Under the pieces are notes generated by a model. It was given only the letters and a program-made list of their open reading frames with translations, was not told where the DNA came from and made no database searches. From CAYQTE01 sp964420285 (GTDB lineage: Bacteria > Planctomycetota > Phycisphaerae > Tepidisphaerales > Tepidisphaeraceae), in assembly GCA_964420285.1 (NCBI GenBank), contig CAYQTE010000084.1, forward strand, positions 1-18,237: a DNA stretch of 18,237 bases, written 5' to 3'. Shown piece after piece: positions 6,266 through 15,476 of the stretch. The translations under genes were made by a program, and so were the position numbers. Position 1 is the stretch's first letter. The number at the start of each line of letters is the position of its first letter.

Positions 6266-9200
6266 TGCAGATCCTCCTTGGCGCCGGACGGCATCGAGGG
6301 AAGCGAAAACTTGAACACGGCGCCGCCCTTTTCGCCGGGCTCATACCAGATTCGGCCGCCGTGCTGTTCGACAATCGACCGGCTGATCGCCAGGCCCAGC
6401 CCCATGCCTTCGGGCTTGCTGGTGACAAAGGAGTCGAAAACGCGATCGGCCAGCAATTCCGGGACGCCCGGTCCGGTGTCGGCAACGCTGACGATGCACG
6501 ATCCATCCGCGGCGGCGCTGGTTCCCAGAGTCAACCGGCGCGGGCTGTTGGATTTTCGCATCGCCTCGATCGCGTTGATCATGAAGTTGAGGGCCACCTG
6601 CTGGATCAGCACGGGATCAGCCCTGGATGGCGGGGTCAGCGGTTGCAGCTTCAATACCAGGCGGACCTTCGCTTCCTTCAATTCGTACGCCAGCAATTTC
6701 GCGGTATCCACCAGCAGTTGGTTGGCATCGACCGTCGAAAACGACAACGGCTTCCTGCGGATGAACTTCCTCATCCGCGCCACCGTCGCCTTGGCACGTT
6801 CCAACTGGCCCACCAGCGTGTTCATCGCCGGCAAAAGCTGCGCGACGTCCGGCGGAGCGCCCTTCAGCAGATCGCGGCACGTCTCGGCGTAAAGCAGGCT
6901 GGCGCCCAGCGGCTGGTTGATCTCATGAGCAATCCCCGCCGTCAGTTCACCCATCGCCACCACGCGCGACAGTTGGGCGATCGCGGCCTGATGCACGCTC
7001 GCTTCCTCCTCCACGTGCTTTCGCTCGGTGATGTCCTGGTTCGTGCCGCGAATCTCGACCAGCCGGCCGGCTTCGTCGAGGTCGACTTGGATTCGCGCGT
7101 GAATCCATTTCACCTTGCCATCGACGATGATGCGATGCTCCCATTCTGTCGGCCCCACGTTTTGCATCGCCTTGGCCCAGACCTCCTCGGTTGCGGCGCT
7201 GTCGTCGGGGTGCATGCGCGACAGAAGTGCCTCCCGCGTGAGGGAATAACCTGGCGGAAAACCCCAAATACGCAGGATTTCGTCCGATACGTTCCAACTT
7301 TGCGCCCCGTCTTTGTACACCACGCGCCAACTTCCGATCCGCGACATCGTTTGCGCTTCTGCAAGGTTGGCGGCCGTGTGGCGAAGTTCATCCTCCAGCC
7401 GCTTACGATCGGTGATATCGTAGAAAAGGACGGCAAACTGCCCGCGTCGGGGCGAGAAGACGCGGGCATCGTAGTGGCGATTCAAAGACTCGTTGAACCG
7501 CTCCACATGAAGCGGTTCGCCGCCCTGAGCAACCTGGTAATAACTCTGTGCCACGTCCGGGGGCCATTGGAAGGAAAGCTCTGCGCCAGTGCGTCCGATC
7601 TCTTCGCTTCGGCGGAGTCCTGTCATCCGGTCAAATTCCGAGTTGGCCTGCAGCAGCCGGTGGTCCACCGGATTCCCGACATGGTCCAGAATAACTTCCA
7701 GCAGGATAAAACCGCCGAACATATACTCGAAGAGATTGCGGTATTGTTCCTCGCTGGCCCTCAGCACCTCCTGGGCCCGCTTCTGTTCGGTTATGTCCTG
7801 GCATGTGCCGTGAATCTCAACCGGCCGGCCCGATGCGTGACGTTCGACCTGGATTCGCGCCTGAACCCATTTCACCTGCCCATCCACGACGATGCGATGT
7901 TCCCATTCCATCGGTCCCGCGCCGCCAACCGCTGCGGTCCAGATCTCCCGCGTTCTGTCGATGTCGTCGGGATGCATGCGGTCCATGCCGGTCTGCATTG
8001 TGATCGGATACCCTGCCGGATAACCCCAGATACGGCGAAGTTCATCCGATCCGCTCCAGCTTTCCGCGCCGTCCTTGAGCACTACGCGCCAACTGCCGAT
8101 CCGCGACATCGCCTGTGCCTCGGCCAGGCTGGCGGCCGCGTGGCGAAGTTCATTCTCCAGCAGCTTTTGCTCGGTGATATCCTGGCTGGTGCCGCGACCC
8201 TCGATCGGCTCGCCTGATGCATCCAGATCGACCTGGATTCTGGCGCGAATCCACTTCACCCGCCCATCCACAATGAGGCGGTGCTCCCACTCCCGCAGCT
8301 TGCCGTCTCGGCGCGCCGCCGCCCAATGTTCCAGAGCCAACGTCCGATCGTCGGGATGTATGCGATCCAGAACGGCCTGGACGGTCGTCCGCTCTCCCGC
8401 CCCAAAGCCCCAGATGCGTCGCTCCTCATCCGATTCGCTCAGGATTTCCTCCCCGCCCTTGAACACCGAGTGCCAACTGCCGATCTGCGACATCCTTTGC
8501 GCCTCGGCCAGGCTGGCGGCCGTGTGGCGAAGCTCATCCTCCAGTTGCCTGCGATCGGTAATATCCTGCACCGTGCCGTGCAAGGCCGTCGCCGTGCCGT
8601 CCTCGCGCCGCAGCACTTCGGCGTGAGCGTGAATCACTCGTTCGCGGCCGTCGGGCAGCAGGATGCGATAGTCCAGGTCGTACGGCCTGCGTCCATTGAC
8701 GGCGTCGAGCAGCGCCTCGGCGGCGCGGGCCCGATCATCGGGATGGAGCATGTCCAGGAAGCTCTGGCGATGATGCGGCAGGGACACGGGAGCAAGACCA
8801 AAGATGCGATAGGTCTCTTGCGACCAGTGCGCAACGTCCGTGGCAAAATCCCATTGCCACGAACCAACGTGTGCGATCCGCTGGGCCTCGTTCAATTCGG
8901 CAATAATTCCGACCCGTTCCTCCTCCGCCGCCTTGCGCTCGGTAATATCCTGCGTCGTCCCATGCATCAGGATCGGCATGCCATCGTCGCGCCGCAATAC
9001 TTCGCCTTGCGAATGAACGACCTTCACCCGGCCGTCCGGAAGCTGGATGCGAAATTCGATGTCGTATCGTTTGTTCTCAATGACGGCATCGGTCCGGGCT
9101 TGTGCCACACGTTGGCGGTCATCGGGGTGGACCAGTTGCATGAAATTCGTGCGATGCGGCGAGGACAGGGCGGTTGCCGGCTCGAAGATGCGATACAACT

Positions 9201-10218
9201 CCTCGGACCAGTGCGCTGTGTCCGTGACAAGATCCCATCGCCACGAGCCGATCTTGGCGATCCTCTGAGCCGCATTCAATTCGGCGATTATTCGCAGCCG
9301 CTCCTGCTTGGCCTGTTCACGCTCCGAGACGTCGTGAATGCACAACAGCAGCCAGCTTTGGTTGCCGGACTGGATCATGGCCGTCGAGCCCAGCAGCGTG
9401 GCGGTACGGCGGACGCCGTTTCGCTCCAGCGCGGCGTGATACTCCACGTCTTGGTGCCCGTTGCCGGTTTTGAGCGTGTCTTCGACGGCCTGGCGCAACT
9501 GACAGGCGGCACATTCGGGGCTGATGTTGCTGGCATCGGCTACCGCGGGGGCGCTGGCACACCCCAGAATATTGCACGCCCGCTCCGCAACCAGATCCGT
9601 CTGCTCAGTGCCGGTGAATTCCCGCAGTGCCCGGTTGGCAAACAGCGACTGGCGCTGCGCGTCCATCACGCACATCATCACCGGCGCATTTTCATAGATC
9701 GCCCGCAACTGGGCCTGGCTTCGCTCCAGGGCCATTTCCGCCAGCTTGCGCGACGTGATGTCTTCGTGGGCAATGACGGCCCTGGGCGATCCGTCCCCCG
9801 GCAGGCGGCTGACGCGACCGATAAACCATCTCTGCCTGTCCGGCGAATGGCAGGGATATTCCGCCTCGAACCGCTCGCGCCGACCCGCCAGCACCTCGCG
9901 TATCGCACCGGCAAACGCCAAGGCCAGTTCCCGATCATCCCCGCTGGCGGCATCGCAGACGGCCAGATAATCCGCCCCTTCGGCGATGCGCCCCCGCACC
10001 GGCCCGTTGTCCGCCCCAAAATCCCGCCATGCCTTGTTGACCGCCTCGATCACACCCTTCTGATTCACAACTGCAACATGGGCTGCCAGTCCATCCAGCG
10101 TAGCGTGCGGAAGATTCTCGGCCGCCCGCGGGGCCCTTGAGGACTTCGCCGGCGCGCGAGCCGGCCTGGTCCGCCGGCGCGGCTCCACCTCTTTGCGCTT
10201 GTCCCGCTCCTTACGCAT
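6262..10218 (-). CDS. Soluble histidine kinase with about eight PAS domains, FixL/DctB-like catalytic core
   Basis: 1318 residues without an evident membrane segment or signal peptide, so probably cytoplasmic. A basic N-terminus (about 1-35) precedes roughly eight PAS/PAC modules: about 38-165, 166-305, 310-436, 437-564, 565-692, 693-820, 821-940 and 947-1074. Five of them begin with an I/V-GSW motif, with the Trp at 326, 454, 582, 710 and 964, a period of 128 (or 2 x 127) residues. Most end in a QDITE-like PAC motif. PAS 2 has a cysteine cluster: C215, C220, C236 and C239. The HisKA domain carries H1098 in AGIAHEINQPLGA. The ATPase domain has NFMINAIEAM, DTGPGVP and GMGLGLAISRSIVEQHGG. The core resembles FixL-type kinases, matching the FixJ-like partner that overlaps it by 4 bp. 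The signal is unknown, and I saw no clear heme-PAS signature. The start at 10218 has only a weak GGGCGG upstream. Confidence 0.93.
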   Translation of the reverse strand: MRKERDKRKEVEPRRRTRPARAPAKSSRAPRAAENLPHATLDGLAAHVAVVNQKGVIEAVNKAWRDFGADNGPVRGRIAEGADYLAVCDAASGDDRELALAFAGAIREVLAGRRERFEAEYPCHSPDRQRWFIGRVSRLPGDGSPRAVIAHEDITSRKLAEMALERSQAQLRAIYENAPVMMCVMDAQRQSLFANRALREFTGTEQTDLVAERACNILGCASAPAVADASNISPECAACQLRQAVEDTLKTGNGHQDVEYHAALERNGVRRTATLLGSTAMIQSGNQSWLLLCIHDVSEREQAKQERLRIIAELNAAQRIAKIGSWRWDLVTDTAHWSEELYRIFEPATALSSPHRTNFMQLVHPDDRQRVAQARTDAVIENKRYDIEFRIQLPDGRVKVVHSQGEVLRRDDGMPILMHGTTQDITERKAAEEERVGIIAELNEAQRIAHVGSWQWDFATDVAHWSQETYRIFGLAPVSLPHHRQSFLDMLHPDDRARAAEALLDAVNGRRPYDLDYRILLPDGRERVIHAHAEVLRREDGTATALHGTVQDITDRRQLEDELRHTAASLAEAQRMSQIGSWHSVFKGGEEILSESDEERRIWGFGAGERTTVQAVLDRIHPDDRTLALEHWAAARRDGKLREWEHRLIVDGRVKWIRARIQVDLDASGEPIEGRGTSQDITEQKLLENELRHAAASLAEAQAMSRIGSWRVVLKDGAESWSGSDELRRIWGYPAGYPITMQTGMDRMHPDDIDRTREIWTAAVGGAGPMEWEHRIVVDGQVKWVQARIQVERHASGRPVEIHGTCQDITEQKRAQEVLRASEEQYRNLFEYMFGGFILLEVILDHVGNPVDHRLLQANSEFDRMTGLRRSEEIGRTGAELSFQWPPDVAQSYYQVAQGGEPLHVERFNESLNRHYDARVFSPRRGQFAVLFYDITDRKRLEDELRHTAANLAEAQTMSRIGSWRVVYKDGAQSWNVSDEILRIWGFPPGYSLTREALLSRMHPDDSAATEEVWAKAMQNVGPTEWEHRIIVDGKVKWIHARIQVDLDEAGRLVEIRGTNQDITERKHVEEEASVHQAAIAQLSRVVAMGELTAGIAHEINQPLGASLLYAETCRDLLKGAPPDVAQLLPAMNTLVGQLERAKATVARMRKFIRRKPLSFSTVDANQLLVDTAKLLAYELKEAKVRLVLKLQPLTPPSRADPVLIQQVALNFMINAIEAMRKSNSPRRLTLGTSAAADGSCIVSVADTGPGVPELLADRVFDSFVTSKPEGMGLGLAISRSIVEQHGGRIWYEPGEKGGAVFKFSLPSMPSGAKEDLQ
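6272..6279 (-). promoter_or_regulatory. Strong ribosome binding site of the response regulator
   Basis: The minus strand reads AAGGAGGA, then TCTGCA, then the ATG at 6265. It is a nearly full anti-Shine-Dalgarno match inside the last codons of the kinase gene. It fixes the regulator start and suggests that the regulator is made in excess of the kinase. Confidence 0.85.
7322..8544 (-). repeat. Intragenic DNA repeats encoding PAS linkers
   Basis: Three 77-bp copies lie at 7322-7398, 8084-8160 and 8468-8544 within the kinase gene. They differ from each other at about ten or eleven positions by my count. The second and third are offset by exactly 384 bp (128 codons), the first and second by 762 bp. 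They encode the linker helix (LEDELRHTAASLAEAQ-like) and the start of PAS 5, 6 and 8. This is direct evidence for module duplication, and it makes the region a possible substrate for recombination or assembly collapse. Confidence 0.85.
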
Positions 10219-10306
10219 CCGCCGCCCGGGTTATCGAATGACCCTGACCATCCAACTCCCGCACATCGCACGACCTGATCAACCAACCCGAAACCGTTGG
10301 GGGCGT

Positions 10307-10331
10307 ATCATACCCGCAGACGTGGTCCACG
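10307..10331 (-). promoter_or_regulatory. Putative promoter of the kinase-regulator operon with an adjacent dyad
   Basis: In the 183-bp gap after the CusC-like gene, the minus strand carries TATGAT (10312-10307), a good -10 match, about 88 bases before the kinase start. A -35 box at the right distance is poor (TTTCCG). An 11-bp palindrome, CGTGG-T-CCACG (10321-10331), lies in the would-be spacer, where a regulator could block or activate transcription. A missing -35 would fit an activated promoter. This is inference from sequence alone. Confidence 0.35.
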
Positions 10332-10401
10332 GAAACCACCCCGGCCGGGCTCGCAGAATCGAGTGCGTGACGCAAACGGCGGGCTGGCTCTTATCCCCTC
10401 T

Positions 10402-11751
10402 TCAATGTGGCGGAGGTGAAAGTTGGCACATGGTGACGGCCTCAAGATCGGCCAGGCTCTTTTCGCGGGTCGTTTGCAGCGTGGCGATCAGACGCTCGAT
10501 GTCGATCAGGGATCGCTGGCTGTCGAGCAATTCCAGCAGCGATGAATGGCCGGATTCGTAGGCACTTCTGGAAATGACCACCACCTGCCGGGCGCGGGGC
10601 AGGATGGAGGTTTGGAGCAGAGCGAGTTGCCGATCGGCGTCGTGGAGCGTTACCACATCCATGACGACCTGGGCTCTGAGATCACTGGCCGTCTGGCGAC
10701 GCATGGCTTGCGTGGAGTGGAGATTGGCCTGTGCCTGGGCGACGGCGGCGTCGATCGCTTCATGGCGAAAGAATGGAACCGTGATCGACCCGGCAAGAGT
10801 TTGCGTCAGGCCCTTGAGGTCGGTATCGCCGGTCAGGGAGAAATCGGGAATGTACTGCAACCGGGCCAGGGCGATGCCCTCGTTGCGGGCATGCACTTCC
10901 TCGGCCAAAGCGAGCAGTTCCGGGTTGTGCCTTGCCGCAAGCGACAGCAAATCGTCATCGGTCGCGGTGATCGGCCGCGTGGTTGGCATCGCGGCCGGTG
11001 TGGGAATCTCCGCATCCGACTGGCGACCCAGCAGCGCGCTGAGGCTCGCTTTTTGCGTGACAAGTTGAGCCCGCAGCGCGGCGGCGTCGTTGGCGGCCAT
11101 GTCGATTTCGTTGTGCGCCTTGAGCACATCCTGCTGGCCGGCGGTTCCGGAGCGGTTCAGCGATTCGGTCGTCGCGGCCATTGCCCGCAGCAGCTCGACA
11201 TTGGCATCCTCAAGGCGGGCAAGCTCGGCGGACAACGCATAATCAGCCCACGCCTCCAGAACTTTGGCGCGTAGAGCAAACTTGGCTTTTTCAAACCGCA
11301 ACCCGGCCGCTTTGGCATTGTCCAGCGCCCGCCGGGCTGCGATCGACAGTTTGGGCGGCAGAACGATATCGCTCATGGGATCGTTGCCCAGGCCGGCGGT
11401 GGTTTGATCGAGCCGCGTCGATCCCCGGTCAATCATTGTGCTCAGTGAAAGCGAGAGGTTGGTCGACTCGGTGCCATCCTGCGGAATCTGCTCGATGGCC
11501 GATCGCCAGTCCCAATATTTCTGTTCCAGATCGGCATTATTCAATATCGCGACGCGCACCATGTCATCGGCAGAAAGCGACGACGGCAATGTCGCGGGAG
11601 TTCGCTGTTCGAACGGCTGCGCGTACGGCGAGCCTTCCTGCTTGGCCAGCGAACGCTCGTCGCTCTCGCCGGCGGGGTGAACCGTACACCCGGCGAAGAT
11701 AAGCATCGCCGCGGCGATCATTATCGCCAGTACGGTGTTAGATCGACGCAT
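10402..11751 (-). CDS. cusC: CusC/TolC-family outer-membrane efflux lipoprotein
   Basis: 449 residues, normal for the family. The N-terminus has a lipoprotein signal ending L-I-F-A-G-C with lipidation at C22, as in CusC-type channels. The rest is long alpha-helical, alanine-rich repeats typical of the outer-membrane efflux protein family. These include DDMVRVAILNNADLEQK near the start, the matching second-half segment LSLAARHNPELLALAEEV, IPDFSLTGDTDLKG, and a C-terminal helix with YESGHSSLLELLDSQRSLI. It should form the trimeric outer-membrane/periplasmic tunnel for the adjacent pump. Its start overlaps the end of the CusA gene by 14 bp and has a strong GGAGGT about six bases upstream, so it is coupled to it. 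I assign the CusC role from context; the sequence alone says only TolC family. Confidence 0.88.
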   Translation of the reverse strand: MRRSNTVLAIMIAAAMLIFAGCTVHPAGESDERSLAKQEGSPYAQPFEQRTPATLPSSLSADDMVRVAILNNADLEQKYWDWRSAIEQIPQDGTESTNLSLSLSTMIDRGSTRLDQTTAGLGNDPMSDIVLPPKLSIAARRALDNAKAAGLRFEKAKFALRAKVLEAWADYALSAELARLEDANVELLRAMAATTESLNRSGTAGQQDVLKAHNEIDMAANDAAALRAQLVTQKASLSALLGRQSDAEIPTPAAMPTTRPITATDDDLLSLAARHNPELLALAEEVHARNEGIALARLQYIPDFSLTGDTDLKGLTQTLAGSITVPFFRHEAIDAAVAQAQANLHSTQAMRRQTASDLRAQVVMDVVTLHDADRQLALLQTSILPRARQVVVISRSAYESGHSSLLELLDSQRSLIDIERLIATLQTTREKSLADLEAVTMCQLSPPPH

Positions 11752-14700
11752 GAGTCACCTCCGCCACGGCAGGGATTTTGACGGGAAACGCGCCGCGCGG
11801 GCCGCTCGCCGGCGGATAACGCTTTAGCAGGAAACTCTTGGCCACGTAGAAAATGATCGGGTAAATGAGCAATTCCATGAGGAAACTGGTGAACAGTCCG
11901 CCGAGCATCGGAGCCGCCAGGCGACGCATGACATCCGCGCCAGTCCCCTGCGCCCACAAGAGCGGCACCAGCCCGATGAACGCCGCCGCCACCGTCATCG
12001 TCTTTGGACGGATCCGCTTTACCGCCCCGTCGTGAACGGCATGCCACAGATCAGTTTTGTCGCGCATGCGCCCGGTGGCTCGAAATCGCTCATAGCTGTT
12101 GTCGAGATACAGCAGCATAACCAATCCCGTCTCGGCATCCAGCCCCGCCAGCGCGATCATCCCCACCCAAACCGCCAGCGACAGGTGATATCCCAGCATC
12201 CACAGCAGCCACACCGCGCCGACCAGACTGAATGGCACGGCCAGCAATACAACGATCACGCGGAACCAGCTCCGCGTCGCCAGATAAAGCAAGACGACGA
12301 TGATCACCAGCGTCAGCGGCACCGCCCATTTCAAGCGGGCATTGGCCTCCTGAATGTTTTCAAACTGCCCCGACCACGCCAGCGAATAGCCGGCCGGCAG
12401 GTTCAGTTGCTCGGCCATCGCCCGCTGTGCATCGGCGATATACGAGCCCAGATCGCGCCCCGCGACATCCACAAACACCCAGGCGGAACGGCGGGAGTTT
12501 TCGCTCTTGATCATCGGCGGTCCCGGCTCGATCTGGATCGACGCAAGCTGACCCAGCGGAATCTGCGCCCCGGAGGACGTCGGCACCAGAACCTGCTTGA
12601 TCTGCTCCGGATCGTCACGCAATTCGCGGGCATATCGCAGATTGATCGGATATCGCTCCAGCCCCTCGACGGCCGTGCTGATCTTCATCCCGCCAATCGC
12701 TGTCGTGATAATGTCCTGCACATCGCCTGTCGTCAGGCCATATCGAGCGGCCGCCTCGCGGTCCGGCGTGATGTCCAGATACAATCCGCCGAACGATCGC
12801 TCGGGATAGGCGCTGGTTGTCCCCGGCACGGTCAGCGCGATGGTTGAGGCGCGGCTGGCCAGATCGCCCAGCACCTGCAAATCCGGCCCCATGATCTTGA
12901 TGCCAACGGGCGTCTTGATCCCCGTCGAAAGCATCTGCGTGCGATTGGCGATCGGCATCGTCCAGGTGTTCGCCAGACCCGGCATGCTCACGATCGAATT
13001 CATCCCCGGATGGAATGTCCCGTCCCGATCGCTCCACCCGTAGACCAGTTCCTCCATCGTGATCGGCCGCGTCGAGGGCCAGAATGTGTGCCGCAGCGGC
13101 CACTGCAAAGCCGTCGGCCAGTTGTCAAAGAAATAGCTCGACGTGCGCGTGCGCCACTGCGACTTGTCGGTCTTGAGCCGCACCACGCTCTCGACCATGT
13201 CCAGCGGTGCGGGATCGGTAGCCGACTCGGCCCGGCCGATCTTCCCGTAGACGCTGTCCACTTCCGGCACGCTCATGATCATCGCGTCGGTCTGCTGAAG
13301 AACCTGCCGGGCTTTGGTCACGCTGATCGACGGATCGGTCGTCGGCATGTAGAGCAAATCACCCTCGTCCAGAGAGGGCATGAACTCGCTGCCCAGTTGC
13401 CTGAACGGCCAGATCGCCGACACCATGAACAGCACCGCCGCACCCAGCACCGGCCAGCGGAACCGGATGGCCAGATTAAAGAACGGGTTGTACGCCCATT
13501 GCAGGAAATGGCTGATCGGGCTTCTTTCCTCGTGAATAATCTTCTGCGGAACCAGCAGCATCCCCGCTATCGCGACCCAACCGATCGACATCCACCAGCG
13601 ATAGGGCAGCAGGTCCGCATCGATCGACGGCATCCACAACAGCACGGCCGCGGGAATGAACATCGCCGCCAGCGTGGTGGCCAGGTTCCTTTTCCATCCC
13701 CAGCGTTTGGGCAGCACGCGCGCAGTAATGAAATAGACCATCAGCACCGGGATGATCGTGACCGACAGCACGGACGCCGACGCCATCGCGAAGGTCTTGG
13801 TGAACGCCAGCGGCTTGAACAAGCGCCCGCTTTCGCCGCCCAGCACAAACACCGGCATGAAACTCACCGTGATGATAAGCAGGCTGAAAAACAGGCTCGG
13901 CCCGACTTCCTTGGCCGCATCGGTAATGATGTCGCTTCGCGATCGCGGCTGGGCATCGGGGTGGGCGTGAAGCCGTTCCTCTTCGCGGTCGAGATGTTTG
14001 TGTGCGTTCTCGACCATGATGATCGCACTGTCGACGATCACGCCGATGGCGATTGCGATGCCGCCCAGGCTCATGATGTTGGCGTTGATCCCCAGCAGGT
14101 GCATGGTCAGCAGGCTCACCAGCACGCTGGCCGGGACAACGAAGATCGCCACCAGTTCGCTGCGAGCGTGGAGCAGGAACAGGATGCAGACCAGGCCGAC
14201 CACGATCATTTCCTCGATGAGGGTGTGTTGAAGTGTTTCGATCGACCGCCGGATGAGGTCGGAGCGGTCGTAGGCAGTCTTGATCGTGACGCCCGGCGGC
14301 AGGCCGGTTTCCAAATCGGCCAGTTTGGTCTTCGCATCTTCAATGACCGCAAAAGCATTGGACCCGAAGCGGGCAACGATCACGCCGCCGACTGCTTCGC
14401 CCTGCCCGTTCCATTCGCCGACGCCACGGCGCTCTTCGCCGGCTATCTCGATATTCGCGATGTCGCTCAAATGAACCGGCGTGCCGTTCTTCCCCAGGCC
14501 AACCGGCACTTCTTCCAGATCATGAACGCCGTTCAGATACCCCTTGCTGCGGACCATGTACTCGTTCTCGCTCATCTCAACGACCGACCCGCCCACGTCG
14601 TTGTTCGATCGCTGCACCGCCATCATGATGTCCTTGATGGCGATGTTGAACGCCAGCAGCTTTTCCGGCTTCAGAACGATCTGGTATTCCTTGACGAATC

Positions 14701-15406
14701 CGCCGATCGACGCCACTTCGGCCACGCCAGGCACCGATGTCAGCTCATAGCGCAAATACCAATCCTGCAAACTCCGCAACTGCGACAAATCCTGATTGGC
14801 CGGCAGCAGCGGCTTGCCCGTCATTGGACAATTCCCCGGCTTATCGAAGGCGCGGACTTTCACGAGCATCGCGCGTCGATCGGCCGGCGCGTCGCCCGCC
14901 TTGGCGTACCAGCGATCACGCTGGGGATCGTGCCACAATCCCTGGGGATGATCCGGCGAGAAATACCCCGTCGCCAGCGTGTATTGATACACCCAGCCCA
15001 GCCCTGTCGCATCCGGCCCCAGCTTCGGCTCGACGCCGGCCGGTAATCGGTCCTTGGCAAAATTGAGATATTCCAGCACCCGGCTGCGAGCCCAGTAGAG
15101 ATCGGTTCCTTCGTCGAAGATGATGTAGATCATCGACGTCTCGAACATGCTGATGCCGCGAACCGATTTGGTATGGGCGATCCCCATCATCGCCGTCGTC
15201 AGCGGATACGTCACCTGATCCTCGACGACCTGCGGCGCCTGACCCGGGAAATCCGTCACCACAATCACCTGCACGTCCGACAGGTCCGGGATGGCATCGA
15301 TGCTGCTGTGCATTGTGGCCCACACCCCGGCCACCACCAGCGCCAAAGTCCCCAGCACGACGAGTGCCTTGTTGCGAATCGAAATCTCGATCAACTTCGC
15401 GATCAT
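11738..15406 (-). CDS. cusA: CusA-type RND heavy-metal efflux pump (Cu(I)/Ag(I))
   Basis: 1222 residues; E. coli CusA has about 1047. The start at 15406 gives the family-typical MIAKLIEISIRNK. A start 51 bases upstream (15457) is open but has a weak ribosome binding site and atypical residues. M687 (LLYM), M737 (APLDM) and M825 (RTQML) align with E. coli CusA M573, M623 and M672, the substrate methionines. The first pair keeps the same 50-residue spacing. D459 (VDSAI), E1092 (DAETG) and K1135 (RPKTM) align with the proton-relay residues D405, E939 and K984. The extra length is in discrete insertions: about 150-207 (with C193-P-M195), about 565-625 (two more hydrophobic segments) and about 39 residues between M737 and M825. 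It should export Cu(I)/Ag(I) from periplasm or cytoplasm through the CusB and CusC partners on either side. Confidence 0.95.
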   Translation of the reverse strand: MIAKLIEISIRNKALVVLGTLALVVAGVWATMHSSIDAIPDLSDVQVIVVTDFPGQAPQVVEDQVTYPLTTAMMGIAHTKSVRGISMFETSMIYIIFDEGTDLYWARSRVLEYLNFAKDRLPAGVEPKLGPDATGLGWVYQYTLATGYFSPDHPQGLWHDPQRDRWYAKAGDAPADRRAMLVKVRAFDKPGNCPMTGKPLLPANQDLSQLRSLQDWYLRYELTSVPGVAEVASIGGFVKEYQIVLKPEKLLAFNIAIKDIMMAVQRSNNDVGGSVVEMSENEYMVRSKGYLNGVHDLEEVPVGLGKNGTPVHLSDIANIEIAGEERRGVGEWNGQGEAVGGVIVARFGSNAFAVIEDAKTKLADLETGLPPGVTIKTAYDRSDLIRRSIETLQHTLIEEMIVVGLVCILFLLHARSELVAIFVVPASVLVSLLTMHLLGINANIMSLGGIAIAIGVIVDSAIIMVENAHKHLDREEERLHAHPDAQPRSRSDIITDAAKEVGPSLFFSLLIITVSFMPVFVLGGESGRLFKPLAFTKTFAMASASVLSVTIIPVLMVYFITARVLPKRWGWKRNLATTLAAMFIPAAVLLWMPSIDADLLPYRWWMSIGWVAIAGMLLVPQKIIHEERSPISHFLQWAYNPFFNLAIRFRWPVLGAAVLFMVSAIWPFRQLGSEFMPSLDEGDLLYMPTTDPSISVTKARQVLQQTDAMIMSVPEVDSVYGKIGRAESATDPAPLDMVESVVRLKTDKSQWRTRTSSYFFDNWPTALQWPLRHTFWPSTRPITMEELVYGWSDRDGTFHPGMNSIVSMPGLANTWTMPIANRTQMLSTGIKTPVGIKIMGPDLQVLGDLASRASTIALTVPGTTSAYPERSFGGLYLDITPDREAAARYGLTTGDVQDIITTAIGGMKISTAVEGLERYPINLRYARELRDDPEQIKQVLVPTSSGAQIPLGQLASIQIEPGPPMIKSENSRRSAWVFVDVAGRDLGSYIADAQRAMAEQLNLPAGYSLAWSGQFENIQEANARLKWAVPLTLVIIVVLLYLATRSWFRVIVVLLAVPFSLVGAVWLLWMLGYHLSLAVWVGMIALAGLDAETGLVMLLYLDNSYERFRATGRMRDKTDLWHAVHDGAVKRIRPKTMTVAAAFIGLVPLLWAQGTGADVMRRLAAPMLGGLFTSFLMELLIYPIIFYVAKSFLLKRYPPASGPRGAFPVKIPAVAEVTHASI

Positions 15407-15476
15407 GGGATCATCTCGGGCCAGACCCGGCCGCCTGCTTGTACACGCGGGCGACATTCAATGGCGGGAAATCCGT

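Noticed and set aside
6247..10140. Very long open frames on the plus strand opposite the histidine kinase (about 656 and 619 codons)
   Set aside because: They mirror the GC-rich codon pattern of the kinase gene, have no family resemblance or ribosome binding site, and the minus-strand protein is unmistakable.
10340..10349. CCCGGCCGGG palindrome after the CusC-like gene as a terminator
   Set aside because: It has no loop and no following T-run; it is probably a chance GC palindrome.
13010..15046. Long plus-strand open frame (about 678 codons) opposite cusA
   Set aside because: Arg/His/Asp-rich low-complexity translation that is the antisense shadow of CusA; no domain is recognisable.
15407..15457. 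Upstream start for CusA at 15457
   Set aside because: It adds 17 residues unlike the family N-terminus; the ATG at 15406 begins with the usual MIAKLIE-like sequence. It cannot be fully excluded.
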